Positions 15,694-22,593 of a stretch of 29,556 nt of DNA are shown in pieces; position 1 is the stretch's first letter, and every line of letters starts with the position of its first letter. The stretch lies in the NCBI GenBank assembly GCA_900552285.1, contig URYV01000003.1, positions 1 through 29,556 on the forward strand, in the 5' to 3' direction. Both the position numbers and the translations under genes were made by a program. The DNA is from an uncultured Oscillospiraceae bacterium. Its GTDB lineage: Bacteria; Bacillota; Clostridia; Oscillospirales; Acutalibacteraceae. The notes below the pieces were generated by a model, which saw only the letters and a list, made by a program, of their open reading frames with translations, did no database searches and was not told the DNA's origin.

Positions 15694-16172
15694 TGCTGCT
15701 CCGCTCCTTTGCAAACGTCGATAAATTCCTCGCAGCCGGTCACCCTTTTAAGCTCGCAAAGGGTGATTTCCACCGCCGTATTTGCCGTTCCCGCGGCGGG
15801 ATATACCTTTTCGAACCGCTCGAGAGAGGCGTCGAGAAAGACCTTTACCCCCTCCTTTGCTCCGAAGGGGCAGACCCCTCCCACGGGGTGGCCGGTTTTT
15901 TGCTCCACCTCGTCGAATTTAAGCATTTTGGGCTTAAAGCCGAAGTGCTGTTTGAATTTCCTGCTGCACAGGCGGTTGTCCCCCGCCGCGACAATGAGCA
16001 TGGCACCTTCCCCGTCCTTGTCCGAAACGGCAATGGTCTTTGCTATGAATTCGGGAGCCGTACCGAGCGCCTCGGCCGCCAGAGCCACCGTTGCGCTGGA
16101 CACGTCAAACTCCCTTATGCGGTCGTCAAGTCCGAATTTTTCAAGCTGTTTTCTTACATTTTCAATTGACAT
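15690..16172 (-). CDS. YbaK/EbsC-family aminoacyl-tRNA deacylase
   Basis: The 160-residue cytoplasmic YbaK-fold protein is likely a trans-editing enzyme that hydrolyses mischarged tRNA (Cys-tRNA-Pro in YbaK proper). The family core is present: an early Lys in AKTIAV, AGDNRLCSRKFKQ, and the GHPVGGVCPFG loop. The start ATG at 16172 has AGGAAG at 8 nt; a GTG three codons upstream is too close to the ribosome site. It lies 12 nt after the CinA-sortase fusion and overlaps the SDR start by 4 nt. Assignment to Cys-tRNA-Pro rather than another editing target is inferred. Confidence 0.88.
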   Translation of the reverse strand: MSIENVRKQLEKFGLDDRIREFDVSSATVALAAEALGTAPEFIAKTIAVSDKDGEGAMLIVAAGDNRLCSRKFKQHFGFKPKMLKFDEVEQKTGHPVGGVCPFGAKEGVKVFLDASLERFEKVYPAAGTANTAVEITLCELKRVTGCEEFIDVCKGAEQQ

Positions 16173-16184
16173 TAAGAACACTTC

Positions 16185-18575
16185 CTAAAAAACAAGGCTT
16201 TTCTTTATATAAGCGGTAAGGCGGTCGGTATCCGCCGCGGCCGCAATTTTTTTATAAGCCTCATAACCTGCGGGGGAAACCGAATATTCCATCGTGGTTC
16301 GGCCGGCGCCGTATCTTTTTCGGTATACCTGAGGATAGACCGGGTCGGGATTGATTATTGCCGAGGAGGTGTCCACCGACTCGCTTTCCCCGTCTCTCAC
16401 CTGCCGCGCCACAACAACAAGGCGGGCGTCGTCAAAATCGTATACGCAGGTGGAAAGGGTGAGCAGCTTGTCGCTCATGGTAACGTCCTGAACCGGCGTG
16501 GTGATTATGGAGCGCTGATAGCAGTTTTGAATAAACTCCTCAAAATCGCTTTCTCCCGAAAATTCCGTCCGCATATAGTTGAAGAGATTTCCGTTGTCGT
16601 CGTCCCTGTGGGTATTGATGATAAACACCGAAAAAACCTTCCAGCGGGTGGTGGTCGGAGAATAAATAGTGGTAAAGCTTATAACGGGATTTTCCTTGTA
16701 AAAATCAAGGTCACGGTATTTTTTAAGCTCGCCGAACATCTGACCGTCCTTCATGTGGTGGGCATAAAGAATGGTGTTGGTGCTCGTGACGGGGCCCTTT
16801 TCGAAAACATTGTTCATGTCGGCGAAAACCGTTCCGTATTTGCTCTTTTCTCCCTCGAAATTGGTGGTGAGGTATTTGTCGTTGTCGCTTGTTTTGACGA
16901 CGGGATTGTGAACCTGGGTATTGGGCACGTTTATCCACCCCACCGTGTCGGGGTTTTGCTCGAGGAGCTGATAAAAGCTTGTGTTTACGCCGTTTTCGTC
17001 CAGCATACCGTTGCCCGAATAAAGACCGTTAAGGCGGTCGATCTCCTGCTTGTTTTTAATGCCCTGATAGACATAGTCTCCGATATAAAGCGCCGAGCAA
17101 AGGAAAACGGTCGCCGAAATGAACATGACAATACGGCGGAAAATCTCCTTTGCGCCGCCCTTCTTTTTTTTCTTCTTTTTTGCGGGAGCGGTGTTCGCTT
17201 TGCTCACGGGGACAGGCTCCTTTTTGACAAATTTCTGCTCGGGCTTTTGAACCGCAAAGGGGTCGGGAGCCTTACTGAAATTCTCCCTGACCGAAAATAC
17301 GTCGTTGTCCTTTTTGCCGGTCAGCAGAAAATCTCCGTTTCTTTCAAGATAAAGCCTGACCATGTTCAAAGCCTCCATGGCGCTGCGCAGCCTTATCTCG
17401 TCCCTGCCCTTGTTTTCGGGAAGATTAAGCCTTTTGGTGAAGAACTTTTCGCCGTCGTAAAGGCAGATAAACACAAGACCCACCGGCTTTTGCTCGGTTC
17501 CCCCTTCGGGACCCGCAAGTCCGGTTATGCCGAGACCCAAATCGGCCTCGCCCTCTTTTTTGGCGCCCTTGGCCATTGCTTCGGCCACCTCGGCGCTGAC
17601 GGCTCCCACCCGCTCGAGCAGCTGCTCGCTGACGCCCAGTTTTTCGTTCTTTATGCGGTTGGCATATGCCGAAATCCCGTATTCGAAAACGCTTGAAGAA
17701 CCCGAAACGTCGGTCAGCATTTTGGAAAGCAGCCCTGCGGTGCAGCTCTCGGCCGTGGAGATTTTAAGGTGTCTCGCACGGAGACTTTCCACCACCACGT
17801 CCTGAAGATGAAGTCCGCGGTCGTTATAAACGGCGCTGCCGAGCAGGTCCATGACCTCCCCCGCGGTTTTGTCGCACAGCGACTTTATCTCGTCATAATC
17901 GGTTCCCAAGGCCGAAACCTTGATTCTCACGTCGCCGCCGTCCTCGATATATGTCGCAACGGTCGGGGTTTTGCGGTCGATTATGCCGGCGATTTTTTCG
18001 GCAATTTCCGATTCGCCCATGCCGAAGGCCTTTATGTTCTTGACATAGGTCTTTATGCCGAGAAAGTCCTCGGCGAGAAAGCTTTTGACTTCGTCAAACA
18101 TGGGAACAAGCTCTCCGGGCGGGCCGGGAAGCAGAATAAGGCATTGACTTCCCGATTTGACGGCGCAGCCGTCGGCGGTTCCGCTTTTGTTTTCGAAAAT
18201 AACGGCCGATTTCGGGAACATGGCCTGTTTCATGTTGCTTTGCGGGCATGGCACGCCCTTTGCGGCAAAATAGTTTTCAATGCGCCGCTTAGAGTCGGCG
18301 TTTATTTCGAGAGGAAGTCCCACGGCTCTGAAAACAGTCTCCTTGGTCAAATCGTCCTGCGTCGGACCGAGACCGCCCGTAAAAATAATGATGTGGCTTC
18401 TCGAAACGGCGGCGCGCAGCGCCTCCACAATGTGAGCGGGGTTATCGTCCACCGCCGTCTGGCAAGTCACCTCCACCCCGAGAGAGGTCAGCTCTCCCGA
18501 AAGAAAGGCGGCATTTGTATTTGTAACGTCGCCGGTCGTGATTTCCGAACCGACCGCGATAATTTCACAATTCAT
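16185..18575 (-). CDS. CinA-class B sortase fusion protein
   Basis: The 796 residues join two normally separate proteins. Residues 1-~170 are the molybdopterin-binding-like CinA domain (VGSEITTGDVTNTNAAFL, FTGGLGPTQDDLTKE, LPGPPGE). About 255-412 is the CinA C-terminal NMN-deamidase domain (STAESCTAGLLSKMLTDVSGSSSVF, GITGLAGPEGGT, KPVGLVF). A Lys/Pro-rich linker ends in seven lysines (466-472), followed by one membrane helix (~482-503). The rest is a class B sortase: VGWINVPNTQVHNPVV, H606 in ILYAHHM, C710 in LTLSTC and R718 in DARLVVVAR. A ~65-residue tail follows. With lysines on the inner side, CinA is cytosolic and the sortase outside. The frame is unbroken and C-rich throughout. It sits 10 nt after thiI (AAAGGTGA before ATG) and 12 nt before the YbaK-type gene. 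No sorting-signal substrate is in the window. Confidence 0.9.
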   Translation of the reverse strand: MNCEIIAVGSEITTGDVTNTNAAFLSGELTSLGVEVTCQTAVDDNPAHIVEALRAAVSRSHIIIFTGGLGPTQDDLTKETVFRAVGLPLEINADSKRRIENYFAAKGVPCPQSNMKQAMFPKSAVIFENKSGTADGCAVKSGSQCLILLPGPPGELVPMFDEVKSFLAEDFLGIKTYVKNIKAFGMGESEIAEKIAGIIDRKTPTVATYIEDGGDVRIKVSALGTDYDEIKSLCDKTAGEVMDLLGSAVYNDRGLHLQDVVVESLRARHLKISTAESCTAGLLSKMLTDVSGSSSVFEYGISAYANRIKNEKLGVSEQLLERVGAVSAEVAEAMAKGAKKEGEADLGLGITGLAGPEGGTEQKPVGLVFICLYDGEKFFTKRLNLPENKGRDEIRLRSAMEALNMVRLYLERNGDFLLTGKKDNDVFSVRENFSKAPDPFAVQKPEQKFVKKEPVPVSKANTAPAKKKKKKKGGAKEIFRRIVMFISATVFLCSALYIGDYVYQGIKNKQEIDRLNGLYSGNGMLDENGVNTSFYQLLEQNPDTVGWINVPNTQVHNPVVKTSDNDKYLTTNFEGEKSKYGTVFADMNNVFEKGPVTSTNTILYAHHMKDGQMFGELKKYRDLDFYKENPVISFTTIYSPTTTRWKVFSVFIINTHRDDDNGNLFNYMRTEFSGESDFEEFIQNCYQRSIITTPVQDVTMSDKLLTLSTCVYDFDDARLVVVARQVRDGESESVDTSSAIINPDPVYPQVYRKRYGAGRTTMEYSVSPAGYEAYKKIAAAADTDRLTAYIKKSLVF

Positions 18576-18585
18576 AAAATCACCT

Positions 18586-19755
18586 TTATCTTATGATTTC
18601 AAGACGCGCTCCCTCAACGGCGCGTTCTATAAGTCCCTCGGCGTCGAGAGCGGCCTCGGCCTTTTCGACATATTCAAGGCGGGGCTTGGTTCTCGGGTGC
18701 TTGGGTGTAAAGACGGTACAGCAATCCTCATAGGGCAGAATGGAGGTTTCAAAGGCGCCGATTTTTCTCGAAACGGTGACTATCTCGTCCTTGTCGCTGC
18801 CTATAAGAGGGCGGAAAACGGGAATTTCGCAAACCTTATCGGTGCAGAAAATGGCGTCCATGGTCTGGCTTGCCACCTGCCCCACGCTTTCGCCGGTTAT
18901 GAGCGCCTTGCATTCCTCACGAGCGGCGATTTTCTGAGCGATTTTCATCATAAAACGCCGCATGATTATCGTGAACAGCTCCTCGGGGCATTTTTCCCCG
19001 ATTTCAAGCTGAATTTCGGTAAAGGGCACGATAAAAAGAGGAATTCTTCCGCTGTACTGCGCAACGACGGTCAAAAGATCCCTGACCTTTTGCTCGGCTC
19101 GGGGGCCGGTGTAGGGCGGGCTTGCGAAATGAACTCCCACAAGCTCGATACCTCTCTTTGCCATGGTGTAGGCCGCAACGGGAGAATCTATTCCGCCGGA
19201 AATGAGCACGGCGGCCTTTCCGCCCGTTCCCACCGGCATTCCGCCCGCTCCCTTAATCTGATTTCCGTGAACATAGGCGGCCTTTTCCCTTATTTCGGCC
19301 GTGACGGTTATGTCGGGATTATGGACATCCACCTTGAGATGATGAAACCTCGACAGCAAAAATCCGCCCAGCTCCCTTGCGATTTCGGGGCTTTTAAGGG
19401 GAAAGGTCTTGTCGGCGCGTTTGGCCTCCACCTTAAAGGTTTTAGCCGCCGACAGCTGCTTTTCAAGATATTCCGCCGCCGTCTTTTTTATGCTGTCCAT
19501 GTCCTTTTCGGTGACGGCGGAGGGGGTGTATGCCGCAATGCCGAAAATTTTCGAAACCCTCCTTGCCGCCTCGGCCGTATCGAAACTTTCGTCCTTCGGC
19601 TCGATATAAACGGTCGACTGGGCGGCGTGCACATCGGCCTCTCCGAGAGGCTTTATGCGGCGGCGTATGTTTTTCATAAGGGTTTCTTCAAAACCGCGGC
19701 GGTTCTGACCCTTAAGGGCAAGTTCGCCGTTTTTTATAAGTATGATTTCTTTCAT
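18586..19755 (-). CDS. thiI: tRNA 4-thiouridine synthase ThiI (short form)
   Basis: Adenylates U8 of tRNA and transfers sulfur to make s4U; it also supplies sulfur for the thiamine thiazole in many bacteria. The 389 residues contain an N-terminal ferredoxin-like/THUMP region (IKNGELALKGQNRRGFEE) and the PP-loop SGGIDSPVA at 186-194. ITGESVGQVASQTM, FRPLIGSDKDEI and the EDCC...PKHPRTKP tail typical of ThiI follow. There is no C-terminal rhodanese domain, as in Bacillus-type ThiI, which works with a dedicated cysteine desulfurase. The ATG at 19755 has AGAAGGA about 7 nt upstream and overlaps the desulfurase stop as ATGA; a longer in-frame start at 19803 lies inside that gene. Confidence 0.96.
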   Translation of the reverse strand: MKEIILIKNGELALKGQNRRGFEETLMKNIRRRIKPLGEADVHAAQSTVYIEPKDESFDTAEAARRVSKIFGIAAYTPSAVTEKDMDSIKKTAAEYLEKQLSAAKTFKVEAKRADKTFPLKSPEIARELGGFLLSRFHHLKVDVHNPDITVTAEIREKAAYVHGNQIKGAGGMPVGTGGKAAVLISGGIDSPVAAYTMAKRGIELVGVHFASPPYTGPRAEQKVRDLLTVVAQYSGRIPLFIVPFTEIQLEIGEKCPEELFTIIMRRFMMKIAQKIAAREECKALITGESVGQVASQTMDAIFCTDKVCEIPVFRPLIGSDKDEIVTVSRKIGAFETSILPYEDCCTVFTPKHPRTKPRLEYVEKAEAALDAEGLIERAVEGARLEIIR

Positions 19756-20891
19756 CTTTTTTTCCTTCTTAAAATTTTTGAAGCCGACGTCACCGCAAGA
19801 CAAAGCTCGTCGACCTGCTCGGTTGTTGTGTCGGTCGAAAAGCTGACCCTCACGGCGCTGTCGATGATTTCGACAGGCAGTCCCTGCGCCTCGAGAACAT
19901 GGCTGCGCCCTCCCTTTGAACAGGCGCTGCCTCCCGAAACAAAAATGTTCATCCCCTCGAGATAATGTATCATAACCTCCGACGGAACGCCGCAGAGGGA
20001 AAAATTCAGAATGTAAGGCAGCGCGTCGTTCGGCGAATTGAAAACAATGCCGTCGATTTTTTCAAGACCGCTTTTGAGCCTGTCACGAAGGGCGGCGGTT
20101 TTTTCAAGAGCCTGTGCCTCATCGGGGATTTCCGAAACGGCAACTCCGAATGCGGCGGCGGCGGGAAGATTTTCGGTTCCCGAGCGTAGATTTTTTTCCT
20201 GTCCTCCGCCGAAAAGAACGCTGTTTATACGGACGCCCTTTTTGACATAAAGGGCCCCGATTCCTTTTGGGGCGTGAACCTTGTGTCCGCTTATCGAGAC
20301 AAGGTCGGCTCCGAGGTTTTTTGCCCTTTCGCAAAGCTTTCCGAAGCCCTGAACCATGTCGCAATGGAAAAGGGCGTTTTTCGCCGCTCTTTTCGTCAGG
20401 GCGCAGGCCTCCTTTATCGGCTGTATCGCTCCGGTCTCGTTGTTGACGGCCATGACCGAAACAAGTATGACCGAATCGTCAAGCTCTCTTTCAAGGTCGG
20501 AAAGCCTTATTTTTCCGTCATTCCCCACCGGAAGATAAACCGCTTTAAATCCGCGCCTTTCAAGCTCCTTTACGGCGTTTAAAACCGACGGGTGCTCGAC
20601 GGCGGAGGTTATTATCTTGTTTCCCAGCCGCTTTCTTGCGTCGGCCGCGCCGAAAATCGCGAGATTGTTGGCCTCGGTCCCGCAGGAGGTGAAGAATATT
20701 TCCGTTTTGTCGGCTCCGAGCCTTTTTGCTATCGTTTCTCTCGCCGAATTAAGCTCCCGTTCGGCGTCAAGACCGAGGGAATAAACCGACGAGGGATTTC
20801 CGAATTTTTCGGTCATCATTAAGAGCGCCTTTTGCGCCGCTTTTTCGCTCACCCTTGTGGTGGCGCTGTTGTCAAGATAATTCACAGTCAT
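19752..20891 (-). CDS. Cysteine desulfurase (NifS/IscS family, NifZ-like partner of ThiI)
   Basis: PLP enzyme that releases sulfur from cysteine as a persulfide. The 379 residues start NYLDNSATTRVSEKA. The PLP lysine is K204 in SISGHKVHAPKG. The persulfide cysteine is C324 in SGGSACSKGG, on a loop long enough for handoff. SGTENLPAAAAF completes the class V aminotransferase pattern. The coupling to thiI by a 4-nt overlap matches the NifZ-ThiI pair of Bacillus, so it likely serves tRNA thiolation rather than general Fe-S assembly. The ATG at 20891 is chosen because family homology begins there, with GAGGAG 12 nt upstream. It is the first gene of the five-gene operon. Confidence 0.94.
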   Translation of the reverse strand: MTVNYLDNSATTRVSEKAAQKALLMMTEKFGNPSSVYSLGLDAERELNSARETIAKRLGADKTEIFFTSCGTEANNLAIFGAADARKRLGNKIITSAVEHPSVLNAVKELERRGFKAVYLPVGNDGKIRLSDLERELDDSVILVSVMAVNNETGAIQPIKEACALTKRAAKNALFHCDMVQGFGKLCERAKNLGADLVSISGHKVHAPKGIGALYVKKGVRINSVLFGGGQEKNLRSGTENLPAAAAFGVAVSEIPDEAQALEKTAALRDRLKSGLEKIDGIVFNSPNDALPYILNFSLCGVPSEVMIHYLEGMNIFVSGGSACSKGGRSHVLEAQGLPVEIIDSAVRVSFSTDTTTEQVDELCLAVTSASKILRRKKR

Positions 20892-20961
20892 TAAAAGCAA
20901 TTTCTCCTCGGCGGAGCAAAGGCCTTTTTGCAAAAAGCTCTCCGCCCGTTATTATCGTTTA

Positions 20962-20990
20962 ATTATACTACACACATATTAAATAAGCAA
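20962..20990 (-). promoter_or_regulatory. Promoter of the cysteine desulfurase-thiI-cinA/sortase operon
   Basis: Minus strand TTGCTT (20990-20985), 17-nt spacer, TATAAT (20967-20962). It lies about 75 nt upstream of the desulfurase ATG and downstream of the degV terminator. Confidence 0.75.
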
Positions 20991-21004
20991 GAATAATTTG
21001 TAAC

Positions 21005-21045
21005 AAAAAGCGGCCGACCGCCCGCAAAAAAGGCTTTCGACCGCT
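21005..21045 (-). terminator. Terminator of degV
   Basis: Minus strand AGCGGTCG (21045-21038) pairs with CGGCCGCT (21016-21009), one wobble, followed by TTTTT. The loop is about 21 nt. It starts 25 nt after the degV stop. Confidence 0.75.
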
Positions 21046-21069
21046 CTGTTTTAAATTTGTGGAATTTGC

Positions 21070-21966
21070 TTATTTCTGACGCTCGCAGCCGTAGAAAAAT
21101 ACCGCCACGGTGCCCACTCCCGTGTGGGAGGCGATTGTCGTGCCGATGTTACCCAGCACGATTTTACCCTTAAGTTTCGGAAAACGCTTTTCAAGCTCCT
21201 CTATGGTGGCGTTTGCAAGCTCAATACAGTTTGAATGGGACACAAACATCTTGCCGTCATAATCTCTGCCGTTTCTGATGTTTTTCTCCACCTCGTCGAC
21301 TGTTTTGATTATGGAATTTTTCTTTCCTCTCACCTTGCCGTAGGCGATAATTCTTCCCTCGCTGTTAAGGTGCATTATGGGGCAAATGTTGAGCACGGTG
21401 GCCACCGCCGCCGCGGGACCCGACACGCGTCCGCCCCTTCTGAACAGCTTAAGGTCGGTGGCAAAGAACTGATGGTGAATTGTGTTTCTCACCGAAAGGG
21501 CCCATTTTTCCACCTCTTCGGCGGTTTTGCCCCCGTCGCGAAGATCTGCCGCGTCGTCCACAAGCAGGCCGTAGCCGGTGCAGCTGCCGAGAGAGTCAAC
21601 CACCCGTATTTTTCTGCCCGGATGATTTTTCATTACCTTTTCGGCCGCCTCATATGCGTTGTTGACCGACGGGGTCATGCCCGAACCGAAGGCGATGTGA
21701 AGTATTTCGCCCTCATATTCCTCCACAAGCTCTTCAAAAAAGCGCTCGTATTTAAAAACATTTATTTGCGAGGTGGAAGGAAGATAGCCCTGATCAAGCA
21801 GCTCGTAAAAAATTTTCAGCGAATCGGGATTTTTTCCCATATCGTCCTCATATTCGACTCCGTTCACCGTGTAGGTATAAAACAGAACGGGAATTTTACG
21901 GTCGCAGACATATTGATACGGCAGGTCAACCGTCGATTCGCAGGATAAAATAAATTTGTTTTCCAT
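21070..21966 (-). CDS. DegV family fatty-acid-binding protein
   Basis: The 298-residue DegV-fold protein is of the FakB-like group that binds a fatty acid for phosphorylation by FakA. The N terminus has CESTVDLPYQYV, the lipid-site region. YLPSTSQIN (position of the conserved TSQ), IAFGSGMTPSVNNAYEAAE, VDSLGSCTGYGLLV and FRRGGRVSG also fit the family. The ATG at 21966 follows GAGGAG with good spacing. No fakA kinase gene is nearby. The gene is monocistronic, with its own promoter and terminator. Confidence 0.92.
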   Translation of the reverse strand: MENKFILSCESTVDLPYQYVCDRKIPVLFYTYTVNGVEYEDDMGKNPDSLKIFYELLDQGYLPSTSQINVFKYERFFEELVEEYEGEILHIAFGSGMTPSVNNAYEAAEKVMKNHPGRKIRVVDSLGSCTGYGLLVDDAADLRDGGKTAEEVEKWALSVRNTIHHQFFATDLKLFRRGGRVSGPAAAVATVLNICPIMHLNSEGRIIAYGKVRGKKNSIIKTVDEVEKNIRNGRDYDGKMFVSHSNCIELANATIEELEKRFPKLKGKIVLGNIGTTIASHTGVGTVAVFFYGCERQK

Positions 21967-22010
21967 TTAAAATTCTCCTCGTCAAAAAACTTTTGCCAAA
22001 ATCTTTGTCA

Positions 22011-22039
22011 AGTATATATCAAACCCTCTTTAAAATCAA
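22011..22039 (-). promoter_or_regulatory. Promoter for degV
   Basis: Minus strand TTGATT (22039-22034), 17-nt spacer, TATACT (22016-22011), about 45 nt before the degV ATG. Confidence 0.65.
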
Positions 22040-22079
22040 TCTATCCCGAAAAAATTCATTCCACCGCTGTTTTTCCCTT

Positions 22080-22096
22080 CTCTACCGAGGGTAGAG
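22080..22096. promoter_or_regulatory. Perfect dyad CTCTACC-GAG-GGTAGAG in the degV / T-box operon intergenic region
   Basis: Seven-base arms around three bases, with no terminator-like T tract directly after it. The form resembles MerR-family operator dyads, but no MerR-type gene is in the window. The remaining gene-free stretch (about 21967-22251) shows only the degV promoter and AT-rich sequence. Confidence 0.4.
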
Positions 22097-22251
22097 CCTT
22101 AGGTTTTATGCCCTTTGCGCGCGTTTTTTATACTCATTGTCCTTTTTCGAAATTGCGCCCGGTTTGCCCGCCCGTCCGCGGCAAAAGCTTTTCGGCCTTT
22201 TTCTTCGGCAGGAATTCAAAGAAATAATCCGAAAAAAATTTCAAAACCCCC

Positions 22252-22280
22252 TTGACATGGCGAAAAAAGTGTGATATAGT
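22252..22280 (+). promoter_or_regulatory. Near-consensus sigma-A promoter of the T-box operon
   Basis: TTGACA (22252-22257), exactly 17 nt, TATAGT (22275-22280), with an extended TGA before the -10. Transcription should start near 22286-22288, at the base of the T-box leader. This is the strongest promoter in the window, as expected where control is by termination. Confidence 0.9.
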
Positions 22281-22286
22281 CGAAAG

Positions 22287-22557
22287 CGTTCAAAGGCTGT
22301 GACGAAGACGGTTTAGAACATACGGCTTTTCAGAGAGACGGCGGTTGGTGTGAGTCGTCAGCGGTGTTCTTCATAGCCCATCCCTTCCGAGCCGGAGGTC
22401 CGAAAGGAATTTTTCCGAGTAGACGCTTCCCGTCTTGCCGCGTAAAGGCATAAGGATTGATTGATCCTGAGTGGCAGTTTAACTGCAATTTGAGTGGTAC
22501 CGCGAGTGTAAGATATTCACCCGTCTCAAAGAAACTTTTCTTTGGGGCGGTTTTTTT
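22287..22557 (+). promoter_or_regulatory. T-box tRNA-sensing leader
   Basis: The stem I base is GGCT (22295-22298) with AGCC (22375-22378), and GAAGA (22304-22308) pairs TCTTC (22368-22372). The distal hairpin GACGGC/GTCGTC carries loop GGTTGGTGTGA, preceded by the conserved CAGAGAG. Stem III is GCAGTTTAACTGC. The T-box is AATTTGAGTGGTACCGCGAG (22487-22506), with the tRNA-acceptor bulge TGGT at 22495-22498. TTTGAG (22489-22494) pairs CTCAAA (22525-22530) in the antiterminator. The same CTCAAA is used by the terminator. The T after TGG matches a tRNA with discriminator A (Val, Phe, Ile, Leu and others) and argues against Gly. The specifier codon lies around 22364-22372: GTG or GTT (Val) fits the operon best, TTC (Phe) cannot be excluded. 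Confidence 0.93.
22521..22557 (+). terminator. T-box regulated terminator
   Basis: CCGTCTCAAAGAAA (22521-22534) pairs with TTTCTTTGGGGCGG (22537-22550) through G-U tolerant pairs, followed by seven T. It is mutually exclusive with the antiterminator through the shared CTCAAA at 22525-22530. Confidence 0.9.
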
Positions 22558-22593
22558 ATTGCCCCGATAAAAAACGATCAGGAGGAACAGAAA

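Noticed and set aside
17060..17165. Separate internal start for the sortase part
   Set aside because: AAAGGAG exists before the membrane helix, but the first ATG is about 18 nt further on and nearer codons are not good starts; a fused product is simpler.
16185..18575. CinA-sortase fusion as a simple homopolymer sequencing error
   Set aside because: The linker before the A-rich tract (413-465) and the helix after it are both sensible in the same frame, so a frameshift at the tract would break one of them.
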